A stretch of DNA of 64,000 bases from Heterobilharzia americana (GCA_944470555.2 OX104129.1:48021998-48085997); one strand, 5' to 3'; counted from the first letter of the stretch, positions 49,401 to 58,269 are shown. Made by a program: numbers and translations. Notes: generated by a model from the sequence alone, not told the origin.

Positions 49401-52400
49401 GTAGACTAAAATTACGGTTTATTGAGAACTAAAGTCTAATGACAGGATAATGACGTAATCACCTAAGTAAAAGGTTAATTGGATAAAATTGGTTTCAAGC
49501 GTTTGAGAGCAAGGGTTTGCTGATTGTTTTGAGTGATCTCAAAGCATATACTTGACGTCCTGCATCCACTGAATGTCTGCTCGATAGTTGTATTATTAGG
49601 AATATTTGTACCTCTTAGTCATAGGTTGTTCGAGACTTATTCAAAATATGGAAGGAAGTACTTCCTTCTGTTCTTCCAATGTGACTACTCCTACAGATAC
49701 TTGTGAATTCACACACACAATTTGAGGTAACATATGAGGGGTGTCTGTCAATTTTTGATTGCACGTAAGAAGTTTGAATTAGTGACAACAGATTTGTTGT
49801 TGGGCATTTCCTAGTCAGTACAGGCGTGGTCTTCTGTTTAATGTCGTCAAGGTGAATAAAGACTGACTTCTTACTTGCTGTTATTTTCTTGATTTCACTG
49901 CATCACCTTCTACCGTAATCGATGATAAAGCTTTGAAGGGATCAGTTTTCTTCAAGATGCTTTTCGGAAGATAATAACTGCTCTTCAAGTTTTTTAGGTG
50001 AGCATATTCCTTGTGCCATACAGAAAAGCGTTTTAACCAGTGCCTGTTTACAGTTGACTGGACAAAAGCCGTTGAAATTAAGCCTGTTCGATAAGTAGAT
50101 CTCTGAACTGTACCATCATTTCTAGGTTGAATGTTAATGTCGAGAAGGTTGAGTTTACCGTCTTTGTGTTCCGTTATGATGGGTGGTGTAACTTCTTACA
50201 TACAACGAAAGTATCATCGACGTATCTATGGCAGAATGTTGTTTAATTAACTGTTACATTTATTTTAGAATACTGTTTCATCAGAATGTATTTCATATTG
50301 TTTTGGTAATTATTCTTTTAAGCTTTCTTCAGATATATTAATAATGGTTTCATTCCTGATCGCTAAAACGAAATAGTCTTTTATTCATCAAAAATTCCCT
50401 ATATTTTTCAGCATAAATCGCTTCAGTGTGTATTTACAAGTTGATTCTAATGGAATAAACGGTGGAATACCCACGAATTATCTGACAGAGCTGCTTCTGA
50501 GCTGCATATTAGACGTTCAGGCAAAAGATGGATCCTTCATTTGCAGACTTCATACTGAAGCTACGAAACACACTTTTACGGCCCCTAAAAAACATCTTTC
50601 CATAAATTTACAGTTTAAAGGAAATAAATCAGCTTAAATGTTGCGTAACCACCTGGCATATTCACTTAGAATGATATTTTAGGCTACCAAAAATTAGGCT
50701 AACTTTCACCACTTACAAAATACTTTCATTATGTAAAGGATAGCTCCATTGGCCACCTACATATGTGTTTTTCAATTCATATGCTGTTATGGAGTAAAGT
50801 ATGCTAGCTGCACTCAGCGTTCACTTTCTTAAAGCTCCACAAACCAGAGTACTTCACAGCTCCGACCTAAAACATTTTATGGGTTCTAACCACACAATTA
50901 ACTCAGAAACAACCTCAAGATTATCTATAGGGTTCGTGCAAACCTTGTGAAACTGCTTCAAACTTCGAAATTCATGGCAATTTTATATTTTGAAGCCTAT
51001 ACTCTGCATTCAGAAGAAGTTTGTCCAGTCACCCGCTGTGCAAATGATATGAACTGTAAGGCTATTTTAATTCATTGGTTTACTAACACATAACGTTTTC
51101 TCAAACGTCACACTCTTCCATCCTTAATATACTGATTTCTCACTACATCCCTAACTTCATTTAACCGTATTGTATCAGTCAACTAACTTAATATTACTTC
51201 GATTTCAATCAGTTTTCTTCCCATTATTACTTTAAACATTACCTAATTCTTTTTCCTACATTTTAATTAATGATCAAAACTGAATTGCTTTCACAAAAGA
51301 ATGTTGTATCAAACATTCCTAATTTGTTACCAATTGAATGTAATTGTGTTGTGGACATGCTATTCAGCTATATAAATGTATAAGGTGTGAGTTAGAAACC
51401 AACTGCTAGGAGAAAGAATAACAAATCCTCATCTTACATACAATTCAACCAATCATCCATCAGTGCAAGAAAGCCATAGTCAAGTGCAAGTTATATTTAG
51501 ATAATCAGTTGCATGCAAGCTTTAAGCACGTGACTCAAGTCAAAGCGCTACAATTGTCATTTTGACAATATTCCAACAGACAGTTTCGACAGAATGCATC
51601 AGTATTTGAAGTCAGATAATTTCTGACCTTTAAGCTGCAAGTTATTAAACCACCTCGTTTGTCTGAAAATACTACCATCTAACAACTTGAGTAGTTACAA
51701 AGGACTCAGGCTGATCTGCAGGATTTGGTCAGCTAGATTAAACTAATCTAAACACTAGAGGACCATTTCAATCCTATGGGGCCGAGGTCATCAGAAGTGA
51801 ACCTGGATAAATTCAGCGCACAGAGCCGAATTACTTCAGATCACCCGAATCTGGCTAACTGACTTGCACACCTAAAACAGAATGAACAGTTTGCCAATGA
51901 TTTACAAACTAGAAGGTCCGCGTTGACTTTGTCGCAGCTTCATAGTTTTCTCAACTACCTATCTGTGGTGTCAACAGGGTTTCCGCTGGAGGCCACTCAG
52001 TCAAAATCACAACGTGTGACCTCTGAAACAAAAGTATCAAAAAATAGCAAAGGATTCTACTGCTGAACAACTTGACCAGTTAGAAACCACTCCGGCTGAT
52101 CTGTAGTATTTCGCCGGTAGCAGTAGTAGTGTAGTGGGCGTTGGTGATAAGAATGGATGTAAGTAGCATATGTTGAGACGGTGGCAGAAATCATTAGCAG
52201 TTACCAGCAATGGGTAAGGATTCTGCCAAGAGAAACGCAAGAGACAAGGCAGGCGTATGAAGAGCAAATCAACAAAGAAGTAGAAGAGGAAATGAAAAAT
52301 AGTTTTAGTGCAAGGTGTATTATATTTAACGAGTACTGTGCCGCTTGTTGACAATAAACAGTCCTCCCTTCATACCTGTCTTTTTATTTCTTTCAGTAGT

Positions 52401-55400
52401 AGTAGTATTTCACCCCATTTATCTTTGAAATTGCTTCTGTTCACATCCCATTAGTTAAAAGTAAAAGGATTCGGCAGAAATATACTGTCAACCTACCACA
52501 ACATGGCTAACAGATGAAAAACATCCATTAAGAATAGCTGATGTCACACTATTTGTGGAAGAATTCATGTACTTTGTTTTGATGAAGCTGTTGCAGCATA
52601 ACAACAGTACCATCATTATGAATCCATCACTTTCAAAAAACATAACATCAAAAATATGTTGAGAGGAATATATCATCTGCTACTGAATTAATATCCCTGA
52701 AATGAAGCTTATGAGCAATAAACATCACAAGACCGAGGCATGATCAGAAGACTACCAGTAGTCATTACAAAAGTAATGAAAATGGATCCTGAAAAAGTAC
52801 TTCCATTTCTTCATCTGTCTAGGTAGGCAGTAAAAATGCATAGTATTTTTGAAAAGTCAAAACTACTCAGTACAGCATATTGGTCACAATTCTCAGATTT
52901 TAAGCAGCAAATCTAGTCACTACTCATCCGCTCATGCAGTTGTCTGTTAACCAGTCACGCCACGAGCTCGAACCTTACATTACCTATCAAATTGGTGGAT
53001 ATCAGGTATTATTACATCTTAAAATGAAGTAGTACATTGTAAGTCAGTGTAATTTCTATTAACAGTCAAAATAATGATGAAAACGTATAAAAACTTGAGA
53101 AGAATAAAGGTGAATTTCTGAGTATTACTTACTAAATGGTGAAATTTTAATCAACTCTATTACAACTGAAAATAAGCTTACTTGCTACTTAGATACACAT
53201 AAAAAACAGTGTGGTAGCAGAGTTCAATATTTCTAATCAACACAAACCTAAAAGGATAACCTTTGGACTGTCTACTAATACTAGATATCAGTAAAACAGT
53301 ACACATTCTAATATCATGAGACGCAATCTAAAATTGTTATCAGTGTATGTAGATGCACACTGTTCCATCATATTATTACTGTATGATTATAGTTTAGATA
53401 CAATTATTTAAATGCACTGCTGGTGATAATTTTTCTTATCACTGACACAAATATATTTAAACATAAGCAGAACACAGTGCATTCCTGACATACTTGAACT
53501 GAGAAAGCTTAAATTCAAATAAGAACCAAGGATAGGGGTAAAGTATTGAAATATGTAGTAGGTCCCGATACCAAGACATATTTGGCAAGTCAGAAAAATA
53601 AACGTTAGGGTGCTTCTCAGACGATCATATTAACCTCAGAGTTGGATATTCCGTATGAGTAATCATTAAATCTAGTTTTTTTGAGACATTGCCCAAGATG
53701 ATTTTTCTTTTCTTTTTCGTACAGCCTGTATTGGTTAATCACGAGAGTGCAACCAATTTCATGTCGCCTAGTCCTGAGTGCAGACCGAATCCTATCGATC
53801 ATATCTGCAACGTGGCCACCAAACTAAGAGGCTCAACATAGCTGCGCACATCAGAAGAAGTTAGTTGGTTGGAGACGGTCAGCAGGAGGCCCTGAACCTA
53901 GGTTTCGTGTTTGTTGGCACGCGTCAGCAAGGCATATCTGTAACCTCGACGGAACTGATGTCCTGCCTGAGATTCGAAATCGTGTCACCCAGTGTTTTAG
54001 TCAGCGACTACATTGCAAATATAGTCGATAGGATTCGGTCTGCACTCAGGACTAGACAACAAGAAATTGGTTGCGCTCCCGTGACCAATCAATACACGTA
54101 ACCCAATCCTACCGGAAATGAATAGCTTCCCGAATAGTTCCGTCTTGATAAGTCTTCTTATTACTTTTTCAAACACTACACAATTCTCTTTCCAATCTCC
54201 TGATTTGTGATCAAATGTGAACTCCGATAAAAATATTTCATGAAATATTTGTTTTCTGTTACTATGTAAACAGAATATTTATGTACGACTGTACAGCCTG
54301 AGAATGATATCGCTGAGAAGAGTGACTCTTCGCTATGTCTTTTATTGTATAATAGTTTCATATATCTAAGAGGATGTGTCAGAGAGATTATAATTCGATT
54401 TAACTAAGGTCACATAACTACACTGATGTAAACATGATGGACAGTCTATATGCGTAAAATTGAAACTGGTAAATACATTTTTGTTTGCTATTCGTTCAAT
54501 ACGACAGACATTTATGACGTAAAACGAAAGTTTATGTTGGCTTCTAAATCATGAAAATGTGATCATTTATTATATGACTTTGGAACGAATTTAAAATGGG
54601 TAAAATTGTGTTGGGGCTATAATATTTATTACTGTGAAGCTATAGATTCACGCAAAGATATAGACACCTACGTTATTTCAGACTGGATAGATTCATATCT
54701 CTGCACAAAAACAAATTCATTATTTGAACACGTATCTTACTTGTTGGCTGTACATTTTCAAGTGACCTTAGTTGAGATCAGTGGGAAAATGTTTGCTAGC
54801 AAAGCATAATAGAAATAATAACCTGAACCAACTAAGATAATAGAAAATTTAGAGTGACTTTAAAAGCTACCCAAACAACAGCCGAAATAGCTAATTACGC
54901 TTCTTTATTTCATGAAAAACTACCTTTCTAGTAGGAATACGGAAACCTGATTAGTTATTTCAGCGCTTATTAATATGGCCTTTTAAGTCATTCAAGATTT
55001 AGATACCTATATCACTGAAATTAGATACAACGACGTACGCATTGTCTACTGATTTCCAAAACAAGCAATAAATAATGGTACAAGTAGGGAATAAAACAGG
55101 CAGATAGTCAGTTGTTTGGCAATTACGACAAAAATCTATTTGGGCTGAACGAGAGCCAATCAAATCCATCATCTAGACAGTGACCTTGATAGTTTCTTTC
55201 CATGTAGCGTGATGATAATTAATTAATTAATTAAGGCTAGCAATTAAGCTGACAGGTGAATTATCTGAAGCAATGTCTAATTGAAAGTGAAACTAGGTAG
55301 CGAGTTGCGGAATGAGAAGGACTTCTTGGCAGTTCCTTCTGATTTCCTAATAATTTTGTCGAGATTTCCCACTAGCCACAGGAAAAGCCAGTACAAGTCA

Positions 55401-56431
55401 AAAAGGCGTGTAGTTTGAAATATATATACATTTCCTTGTCATCTGGTATGAATCTGGCCGAATAGCATCAATATTATCATTTGGTTATTTCTGTATTTGC
55501 CTTTCAAGGTATACAATCCAGTTAGTCAACACACTGTCATAGTAATGATGGCTGATATTTGGCAAGTTAGTGACGAACCTGAAAGGATGTTTCAGTCGCT
55601 TATAAAGTCTGGTAGACTGAAGAAATTCAATAATAGTGAAAATTCTTGAATTTGAATCCGTTTCTATGCACAAGAACATGCTAAGAACAACAAATAAAAG
55701 ACAAATCTAGACACAAACCTGTTCATATTGCCTTATTCATAATACTATTTGAGAACAACTATAGATTTGAGTACATACTACTTCATGTTGAGTTATATGC
55801 ACTCATCGTAGTTAAGTACAATGTACTTTTGTAGCATAAAAATTTTTTGCACCATATTAAAAAAATGAGAAAAACAATGGATAATGAAAAACATCTCCGT
55901 TTTACAACCTACCTGGACGAAAATCATAAAGACACCATTGATTACAAGTTTCGCCCACACAGGTAATTTAATAAAACTCTCAGGCTGACCAAACATTAGT
56001 GGAAAACCAATAAGCATTAACATACATCCACCAAGATGCCATGATTTCCTTCTACCAAGTTTCAATTGACGTTTCACTCTGCTGAAGAACTTTTTCTCCT
56101 TGACCACTTCTTGAACCTTTGGCTTATCGACTTGAGAGCCATTGGCAAACACCGTTTTTGGAATAAGGCGACGATCTGATAGAAAGCCAATCAACGGTGT
56201 GGCTAAACCATTAGCCACTTGACCAACAAGTAATAATGTTCCAACTTGTGAACTGCTCAAACTGATACAACCTCCATAGAAAACAATGTAAAATGTACTA
56301 ATAACTCCAGCTACAAGATCTTTAAGCATTTGACCAGTACCGTAAGCGATTTTAGTGATCCACTTCATTTTTATGTGAGAAGTATAATGATTATGTAAAT
56401 AGCCAGTGAAGATTGTTTCTGATAATTTCAC
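33193..56431 (-). CDS. MFSD12: MFSD12-like MFS transporter, five-exon gene (span)
   Basis: Spliced gene with exons 56431-55913, 48072-47598, 44578-44361, 39651-39514 and 33762-33193, read on the minus strand. All introns start with GT and end with AG, and the phases match (0, 1, 0, 0). The product is 639 residues from the ATG at 56431, or 618 from the ATG at 56368. I favour 56368 because the family's conserved N-terminal helix starts right after it. Family hallmarks are GFLSDR (61-66) and GRRKSWH (105-111) in the first cytoplasmic loop, an FVQVGWA motif across the exon 1/2 junction, and a conserved helix near the C-terminus (FVHGIASFFDK). Vertebrate MFSD12 is a lysosomal and melanosomal membrane protein needed for cysteine import; the same role here is inference. 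The protein is longer than the usual roughly 480 residues, through loop and tail expansions. Introns of 7.8, 3.0, 4.7 and 5.8 kb are filled with repeats. Confidence 0.88.
33985..35560 (+). mobile_element. Penelope-like element in intron 4, antisense to the gene
   Basis: Plus strand. GLPKLHKNGLPLQPVLDM (about 34205-34260), a stop in the LKVDNKSMV block (34429), DGVAIESPFGPLLA (34595-34630), and the catalytic RYVDDTF (YVDD at 34703-34714). INLI-type linker sequence and CIYQFSCSCG (35215-35245) follow. Then, after a frameshift, SYIGRTMRQVSCRISEHH and HVVDTGHQVDTRKAF (35247-35400) complete a GIY-YIG endonuclease, ending near LCIQKKFVRP. Multiple stops and shifts make it a relic. It lies inside intron 4 of the MFSD12-like gene in the opposite orientation. 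Confidence 0.88.
35561..36389. other. intronic stretch with a near-perfect hairpin
   Basis: No gene. 36148-36178 and 36201-36231 are inverted repeats (28 of 31 positions) around a 22-base loop. The arm carries TTTGCAGAATAAAATGA, shared with 3126-3175 and, in shorter form, 46398-46412. Confidence 0.6.
36390..37830 (-). mobile_element. non-LTR retroelement, 5' UTR and endonuclease part
   Basis: Minus strand. 37830-37200 is unusually GC-rich for the window and resembles a 5' UTR. The coding part starts near 37150 with NVQTP-like sequence, then SLELWNLELWMYIVSETRIQD (endonuclease Glu block), ISVYAPSGCSLDGAKDEFYEKL (about 36815-36750), RAKRSDVVIV, and HLFLATANYRHRKRHYLTW (about 36560). These fit the AP-like endonuclease of a non-LTR element different from the RTE copies elsewhere in the window. 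It is cut before the RT. It lies within intron 4. Confidence 0.65.
37831..38424. other. intronic stretch
   Basis: Nothing recognised. Confidence 0.4.
38425..38492 (-). ncRNA. hammerhead ribozyme motif of Penelope type
   Basis: Minus strand. TTAGTG, then CTGATGA (38483-38477), helix II of six pairs (GTTGTC/GACGAT around TAGAAA, two G-U), GAAA (38457-38454), a minimal helix III (AGCT), then CAC pairing with GTG as helix I. Both catalytic segments are intact. The same sequence ends the Penelope-like element at 57.2 kb. Hammerheads with very short helix III are known in Penelope-like elements; activity here is inference. Confidence 0.6.
38500..38600 (+). repeat. tRNA-derived SINE 3' part (CATCACCCAGTA tail)
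   Basis: Box B GGTTCGAATCC at 38518-38528, then CACGGTCCAGATTTTCATC and CTTCAGTCATCACCCAGTA. It starts about 8 bases after a Penelope-type hammerhead on the opposite strand. Confidence 0.6.
38601..39513. other. intronic stretch
   Basis: Nothing recognised. Confidence 0.4.
39514..39651 (-). CDS. MFSD12: MFSD12-like exon 4 (TM8)
   Basis: The acceptor is TTTTGTTTTTAG before ATGTACATG at 39651, and the donor is AATTAT followed by GTAAGA at 39513. Both are phase 0. It encodes 46 residues (384-429): MYMSPFLLNSLQ, then a hydrophobic helix (SVPLVTTVCCLVTSVVV) and QRVTKLLGNY. This matches the family's TM7-TM8 loop and eighth helix, including the Lys/Gly-rich cytoplasmic end. The open frame continues past the donor to a stop at 39460; that tail is read-through into the intron and is not conserved. 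Confidence 0.87.
39652..40330. other. intronic stretch
   Basis: Nothing recognised. Confidence 0.4.
40335..40795. repeat. about 385-bp repeat with terminal direct repeats (copy 1)
   Basis: It opens with GAACAACTTGAGTAGTTAGA at about 40343 and has the same block again at about 40732 (GAACAACTTGAATAGTTATA), followed by AACCACTCA in both. The interior (AGAGCCGAATTAGTTCAGA, AACGATTTACAAA, TTTCCGTTGCAG) matches the copy at 51675-52115. No coding potential. Confidence 0.65.
40870..42414. other. intronic stretch
   Basis: Nothing recognised. Confidence 0.4.
42415..42495 (-). repeat. tRNA-derived SINE 3' part (CATCACCCAGTA-tail family)
   Basis: The minus strand has box B-like GCCGGTTCGAAAACC, then TTTCTATTTCACATTCAGTC, the diverged family tail. 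Confidence 0.5.
42496..44360. other. intronic stretch
   Basis: Nothing recognised. Confidence 0.4.
44361..44578 (-). CDS. MFSD12: MFSD12-like exon 3 (central loop and TM7 start)
   Basis: The exon has no ATG-initiated frame of its own and was found by following the splice phase. The acceptor is a pyrimidine-rich tract ending CACTAAG, with the exon starting at 44578. The donor is GCG followed by GTAAGT at 44360 (phase 0). The split codon with exon 2 gives Asn 311. It encodes an Asn-rich, basic cytoplasmic linker (311-355), then LPWYAWFTLPRFWL and SIMRLSVTVSA, which match the conserved start of the seventh helix in MFSD12 proteins. The length of 218 bp keeps the frame open into exon 4. Confidence 0.85.
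44579..45749. other. intronic stretch
   Basis: Nothing recognised. Confidence 0.4.
45750..46417 (+). mobile_element. Penelope-like GIY-YIG fragment and 3' UTR
   Basis: Plus strand. RNKLCRLKDPID then LIYQIPCNGCEVKYIGQSNR and RIAEHKN (45783-45935) form the GIY-YIG core. HAMTHNHTVGWDRVK follows at about 45989-46033. The rest to 46330 is shared with 22.6-22.75 kb. TTTTATTCTGCGAAT at 46398-46412 is the 3' motif also found near two other Penelope copies. No RT is present. It lies in intron 2. Confidence 0.78.
46418..46480. repeat. (TA)n microsatellite
   Basis: About 31 TA units directly after a Penelope 3' end motif. Confidence 0.95.
46755..46830 (-). repeat. tRNA-derived SINE 3' part (CATCACCCAGTA-tail family)
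   Basis: The minus strand has a box B remnant CTGGTTTCAATTCC, GTCCAAATTCTCATTTC, then CTTCAGTCATCACCCA. Confidence 0.6.
46831..47204. other. intronic stretch
   Basis: Nothing recognised. Confidence 0.4.
47205..47350 (-). repeat. Sm-alpha-type SINE with hammerhead
   Basis: The hammerhead is at 47268-47218: CTAACGA (core G to A), helix II GTCC near-paired with GGC, GGAAC, helix III ACGCACGTC, and CTGGATTAC. The tRNA-like part runs 47350-47275. It lies in intron 2, in gene orientation, 250 bases downstream of exon 2's donor. Confidence 0.65.
47598..48072 (-). CDS. MFSD12: MFSD12-like exon 2 (TM4-6, glycosylated loop)
   Basis: The acceptor is TTAAG before GTTGGTTGG at 48072, and the donor is CAA followed by GTGAGT at 47597 (phase 1). 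It encodes residues 153-310 plus one base. It opens with VGWAAIQIPHLSIINDL, which completes the conserved fourth helix begun by exon 1, and DERVLLASLRYFFSG follows. A long hydrophilic loop (about 203-262) holds three N-glycosylation sequons (NRT 222, NES 246, NQS 253), so it should face the lumen. The next hydrophobic segment (272-290) is the sixth helix, followed by a basic cytoplasmic stretch. The long loop is larger than in vertebrate homologues. Confidence 0.9.
48115..48530. repeat. family B head-to-head inverted pair, intron 1
   Basis: The left copy is on the minus strand (48310-48115): box B GGGTTCGACCC and a hammerhead at 48258-48205 with CTGAGGA and a fully paired helix II (GTCCT/GGGAC, one G-U). 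AAGA replaces GAAA there, and the rest is GTC with CAGTGC. The right copy is on the plus strand (48315-48530): box A-like CTAGATGGTG, box B GGGTTCGATCCC, hammerhead 48402-48455 with CTGAAGA and GAAG. The pair begins 45 bases upstream of exon 2. Confidence 0.7.
48531..49189. other. intronic stretch
   Basis: Nothing recognised. Confidence 0.4.
49190..50260 (-). mobile_element. Penelope-like element, decayed 3' half
   Basis: Minus strand. HRYVDDTFVV at about 50235-50205 is the RT catalytic block. NLEMMVQFRDL-like sequence, the linker LPKSILKKTDPFKALSS (about 49975-49925), and a GIY-YIG remnant with SHIGRTE near 49670 follow. The sequence to 49190 is probably the end of the endonuclease and 3' UTR. 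Many stops. It lies in intron 1 in gene orientation. Confidence 0.6.
50261..50859. other. intronic stretch
   Basis: The 69-codon frame at 50428-50637 shows no domain. Nothing else recognised. Confidence 0.4.
50860..51060 (+). mobile_element. Penelope-like 3' coding fragment
   Basis: The plus strand gives a decayed version of the end of the element at 33985-35560: KLLQTSKFMAILYF, then, after a shift, LCIQKKFVQ near 51005-51030 (compare LCIQKKFVRP at 35500). Confidence 0.55.
51061..51674. other. intronic stretch
   Basis: Nothing recognised. Confidence 0.4.
51675..52120. repeat. about 385-bp repeat with terminal direct repeats (copy 2)
   Basis: ACAACTTGAGTAGTTACAAA at about 51684 recurs as ACAACTTGACCAGTTAGAAA at about 52067, about 383 bases later. 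In both cases it is followed by CTC and GGCTGATCTG. The interior matches 40390-40690 along its length in the same orientation. Confidence 0.65.
52121..53724. other. intronic stretch
   Basis: Nothing recognised. The 105-codon minus-strand frame at 52037-52354 overlaps the repeat and has no domain. Confidence 0.4.
53725..54100 (-). repeat. family C element with long terminal inverted repeats
   Basis: 53725-53810 and 54010-54095 are inverted copies of each other (TCGATAGGATTCGGTCTGCA in one, its complement in the other). Between them on the minus strand are a tRNA-like box B (ATTTCGAATCTC, about 53975) and a hammerhead at 53936-53885. The hammerhead has helix I GCCTTG/CAGGGC (all six paired, one G-U), CTGACGC (last core base changed), helix II GTG/CAC, GAAA, and a palindromic helix III ACCTAGGT ending GTT. 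Confidence 0.7.
54101..55912. other. intronic stretch
   Basis: No gene. A TTAA repeat lies at 55217-55234. The short frames at 54606-54809 and 55485-55679 are unsupported. Confidence 0.45.
55913..56431 (-). CDS. MFSD12: MFSD12-like exon 1 (TM1-4 region)
   Basis: The open frame runs from an ATG at 56431, with a second in-frame ATG at 56368 that fits the family better. The donor is CAG followed by GTAGGT at 55912, phase 0. Numbered from 56368, the exon encodes residues 1-152: a first helix (about 8-32), a second (about 43-62) with the GFLSDR loop motif, a basic loop (80-107) ending in GRRKSWH, and two further hydrophobic stretches (112-126 and 137-152). The GxxSDR and GRRKxWH pair is typical of the melibiose-symporter-like branch of the MFS. 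The extra 21 residues from 56431 look unremarkable and may be 5' UTR. Confidence 0.88.
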
Positions 56432-57205
56432 TCATCAAAAGTTCAATTTTTTGTTGCAAAATTCTATAGCTATACACGATCCATACATCTTTGAATTGAA
56501 TTGACTTGTGAGATGATCGATATCAATGAATACCGAAAATTGACACCCATAAATATATATTGCCAATAAAAATATTATCCTATATATTTATATTAATCGT
56601 TCACCGAATTTATTAGCCCCGATTCGTTAATCAATATGTACTGACATTCCCGATTAGCCAATCAGAGGATTAGTATTCCGATGATGATTTAATTTAGCAG
56701 CCTATTAAAATAATCCTTTATTTAAGCATTGCAATGTCTGATGAATCCAAAACAACAATGACAGAATTTTAAACAAAAAAATTCACCTACTACTAGTTCA
56801 TAATTTCTCTTGATTTTATTTCTCGTTTCTTTAAGTCTGTAATGAGTAGTTCATCATAATAAATGTATAACCGACGGTAATGCAAAAAACTTGTTTCTAC
56901 CAAGATTTTGTCAACCTTGAAACCGGGTGATTCAGTGCAAAGGAAAAATCCATAGGGTAAGTAGAAGTGACTCACAACGATGTCTAAACAACCAAATCCA
57001 GCATGAAGAACAACTTTAAAGGTAATTCATAATACCGTACCCAGTGACAATCGAAGAAAACAAGAGATAAAGCAGGTTCTATTTCAGGATATATGGCGGA
57101 TAATCATGAATAGCATATCTCGAAATGAAAACAAGACATCCATAAAATTTACAACGGAATTGCTTGACATAAAAGAAATGAACTACACTTTGTAATACTC
57201 TGAGC
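56432..57205. other. upstream region of the MFSD12-like gene
   Basis: This should hold the promoter and any 5' UTR exon, but no element can be named with confidence in this AT-rich sequence. No repeats recognised until the Penelope end at 57.2 kb. Confidence 0.35.
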
Positions 57206-58150
57206 ACGGTTGTTTAATCGTGAAGCTTTCATCGTCTTTCTAGACGACATGATCAGCACTAACTTCAGTATGAGGTGAGCTGTTAATATCTCTCCGTGGG
57301 TCATTTAGTGGCTTGCCTTGACAAAGCGGTTTGTGATTGGTTGTTTCCTTTGATTGTTGCGTTATTGACTGTATAGATTTTCCTGTTGGCCGTCCCTCTG
57401 CTTGACATCTGACCTTTCTGTCATTTATCATCTGTCTTATTGGTTGGTAGATTGGGTCTATGTCTATACATCTGTTGATTGCTGACTGACCTGAATGCCA
57501 AGCTTCTAGGAATTCTCTGATCTTCATTGTGTTTCCTCTGTCCAAAATTTCTGCATTGTCGAAATTGAATTCATGTCCATAATTATCCACGTGCATTGAA
57601 ATGAGTGACGAAATGTCGTGGCGTTTAATAGCCAATTGGTGTTCATGTAGACGAAGGTGAAGAGGGCGGCCGCTTTGTCCGATGTAGTGCTGACTACAGC
57701 TATTGCAGTTGATTTTCTAAATGATATTCGGTTTGTCTTCTTTGCTTGTTGCATCCTTTGGTCTGCATAATAGTGTTTGGAGGGAATTTGTTGATTTATG
57801 AGCCACACCAATTCCAAGTGGTATCAGCGATCTTGTTGTGATTTCTGATATATTCTTTATGTATGGTAGGACAATGCGTTTGTTGATTTCTGTCGATAAC
57901 TTTGTAGTTGGTGATGCACGGCATAGGCATCTTCTGATAGAGTTTCGTGGGTAGCCGTTCTTCTTAAGGGTGGACATCAGGTAATTTTCTTCGTTTCTCC
58001 GTGAAGTTGTTGTGCTGCAGAGTTTGCACGCAACTGATCCTGTGGGTTGTTGGGTTGTCCCTACTGTAGTTGACGATTTGGTCAGTGTGTGTTGGCTTCC
58101 TGTACACTTGGGTTTCCAGCTTTCCGGCATTTGTTATACTGACCAAAAGA
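57206..58150 (-). mobile_element. Penelope-like element with GIY-YIG and 3' hammerhead
   Basis: Minus strand. The end of RT gives VYRKPTHTDQIVNYSRDNP (about 58115-58060), then KKNGYPRNSIRRCL, YIKNISEITTRSLIPLGIGV, and LQTLLCRPKDATSKEDKPNI (to about 57717). The GIY-YIG follows: KINCNSCSQHYIGQSGRPLH and LHEHQLAIKRHD (about 57720-57615). ILDRGNTMKIREFLEAWHS (about 57545-57490) closes the endonuclease. The sequence ends with a hammerhead-like motif at 57272-57208. The RT catalytic part is missing (5' truncation at about 58150). One or two frameshifts; otherwise the endonuclease reads well, so this is one of the younger copies. It lies about 0.8 kb upstream of the MFSD12-like start. Confidence 0.85.
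57208..57272 (-). ncRNA. hammerhead-like motif at Penelope 3' end
   Basis: CTGATCA (57256-57250; one base off the CTGANGA core), helix II GTCGTC/GACGAT with loop TAGAAA, GAAA, minimal helix III, and GTG/CAC starting helix I. It is the same sequence as 38425-38492, where the core is intact. Confidence 0.55.
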
Positions 58151-58269
58151 TCCAGGGATTTTAATTAATTCTTTCACTCCTTCTATATTATAGAAAACAC
58201 AGCAAACAAAATATGAAGAAATCGGGACAAATTTTCCGGTAAAATATCAGTGTTCATTATTTTACAAAA

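Noticed and set aside
52037..52354. 105-codon minus-strand frame with a hydrophobic stretch
   Set aside because: It begins inside the 385-bp repeat, sits in an intron and shows no family resemblance.
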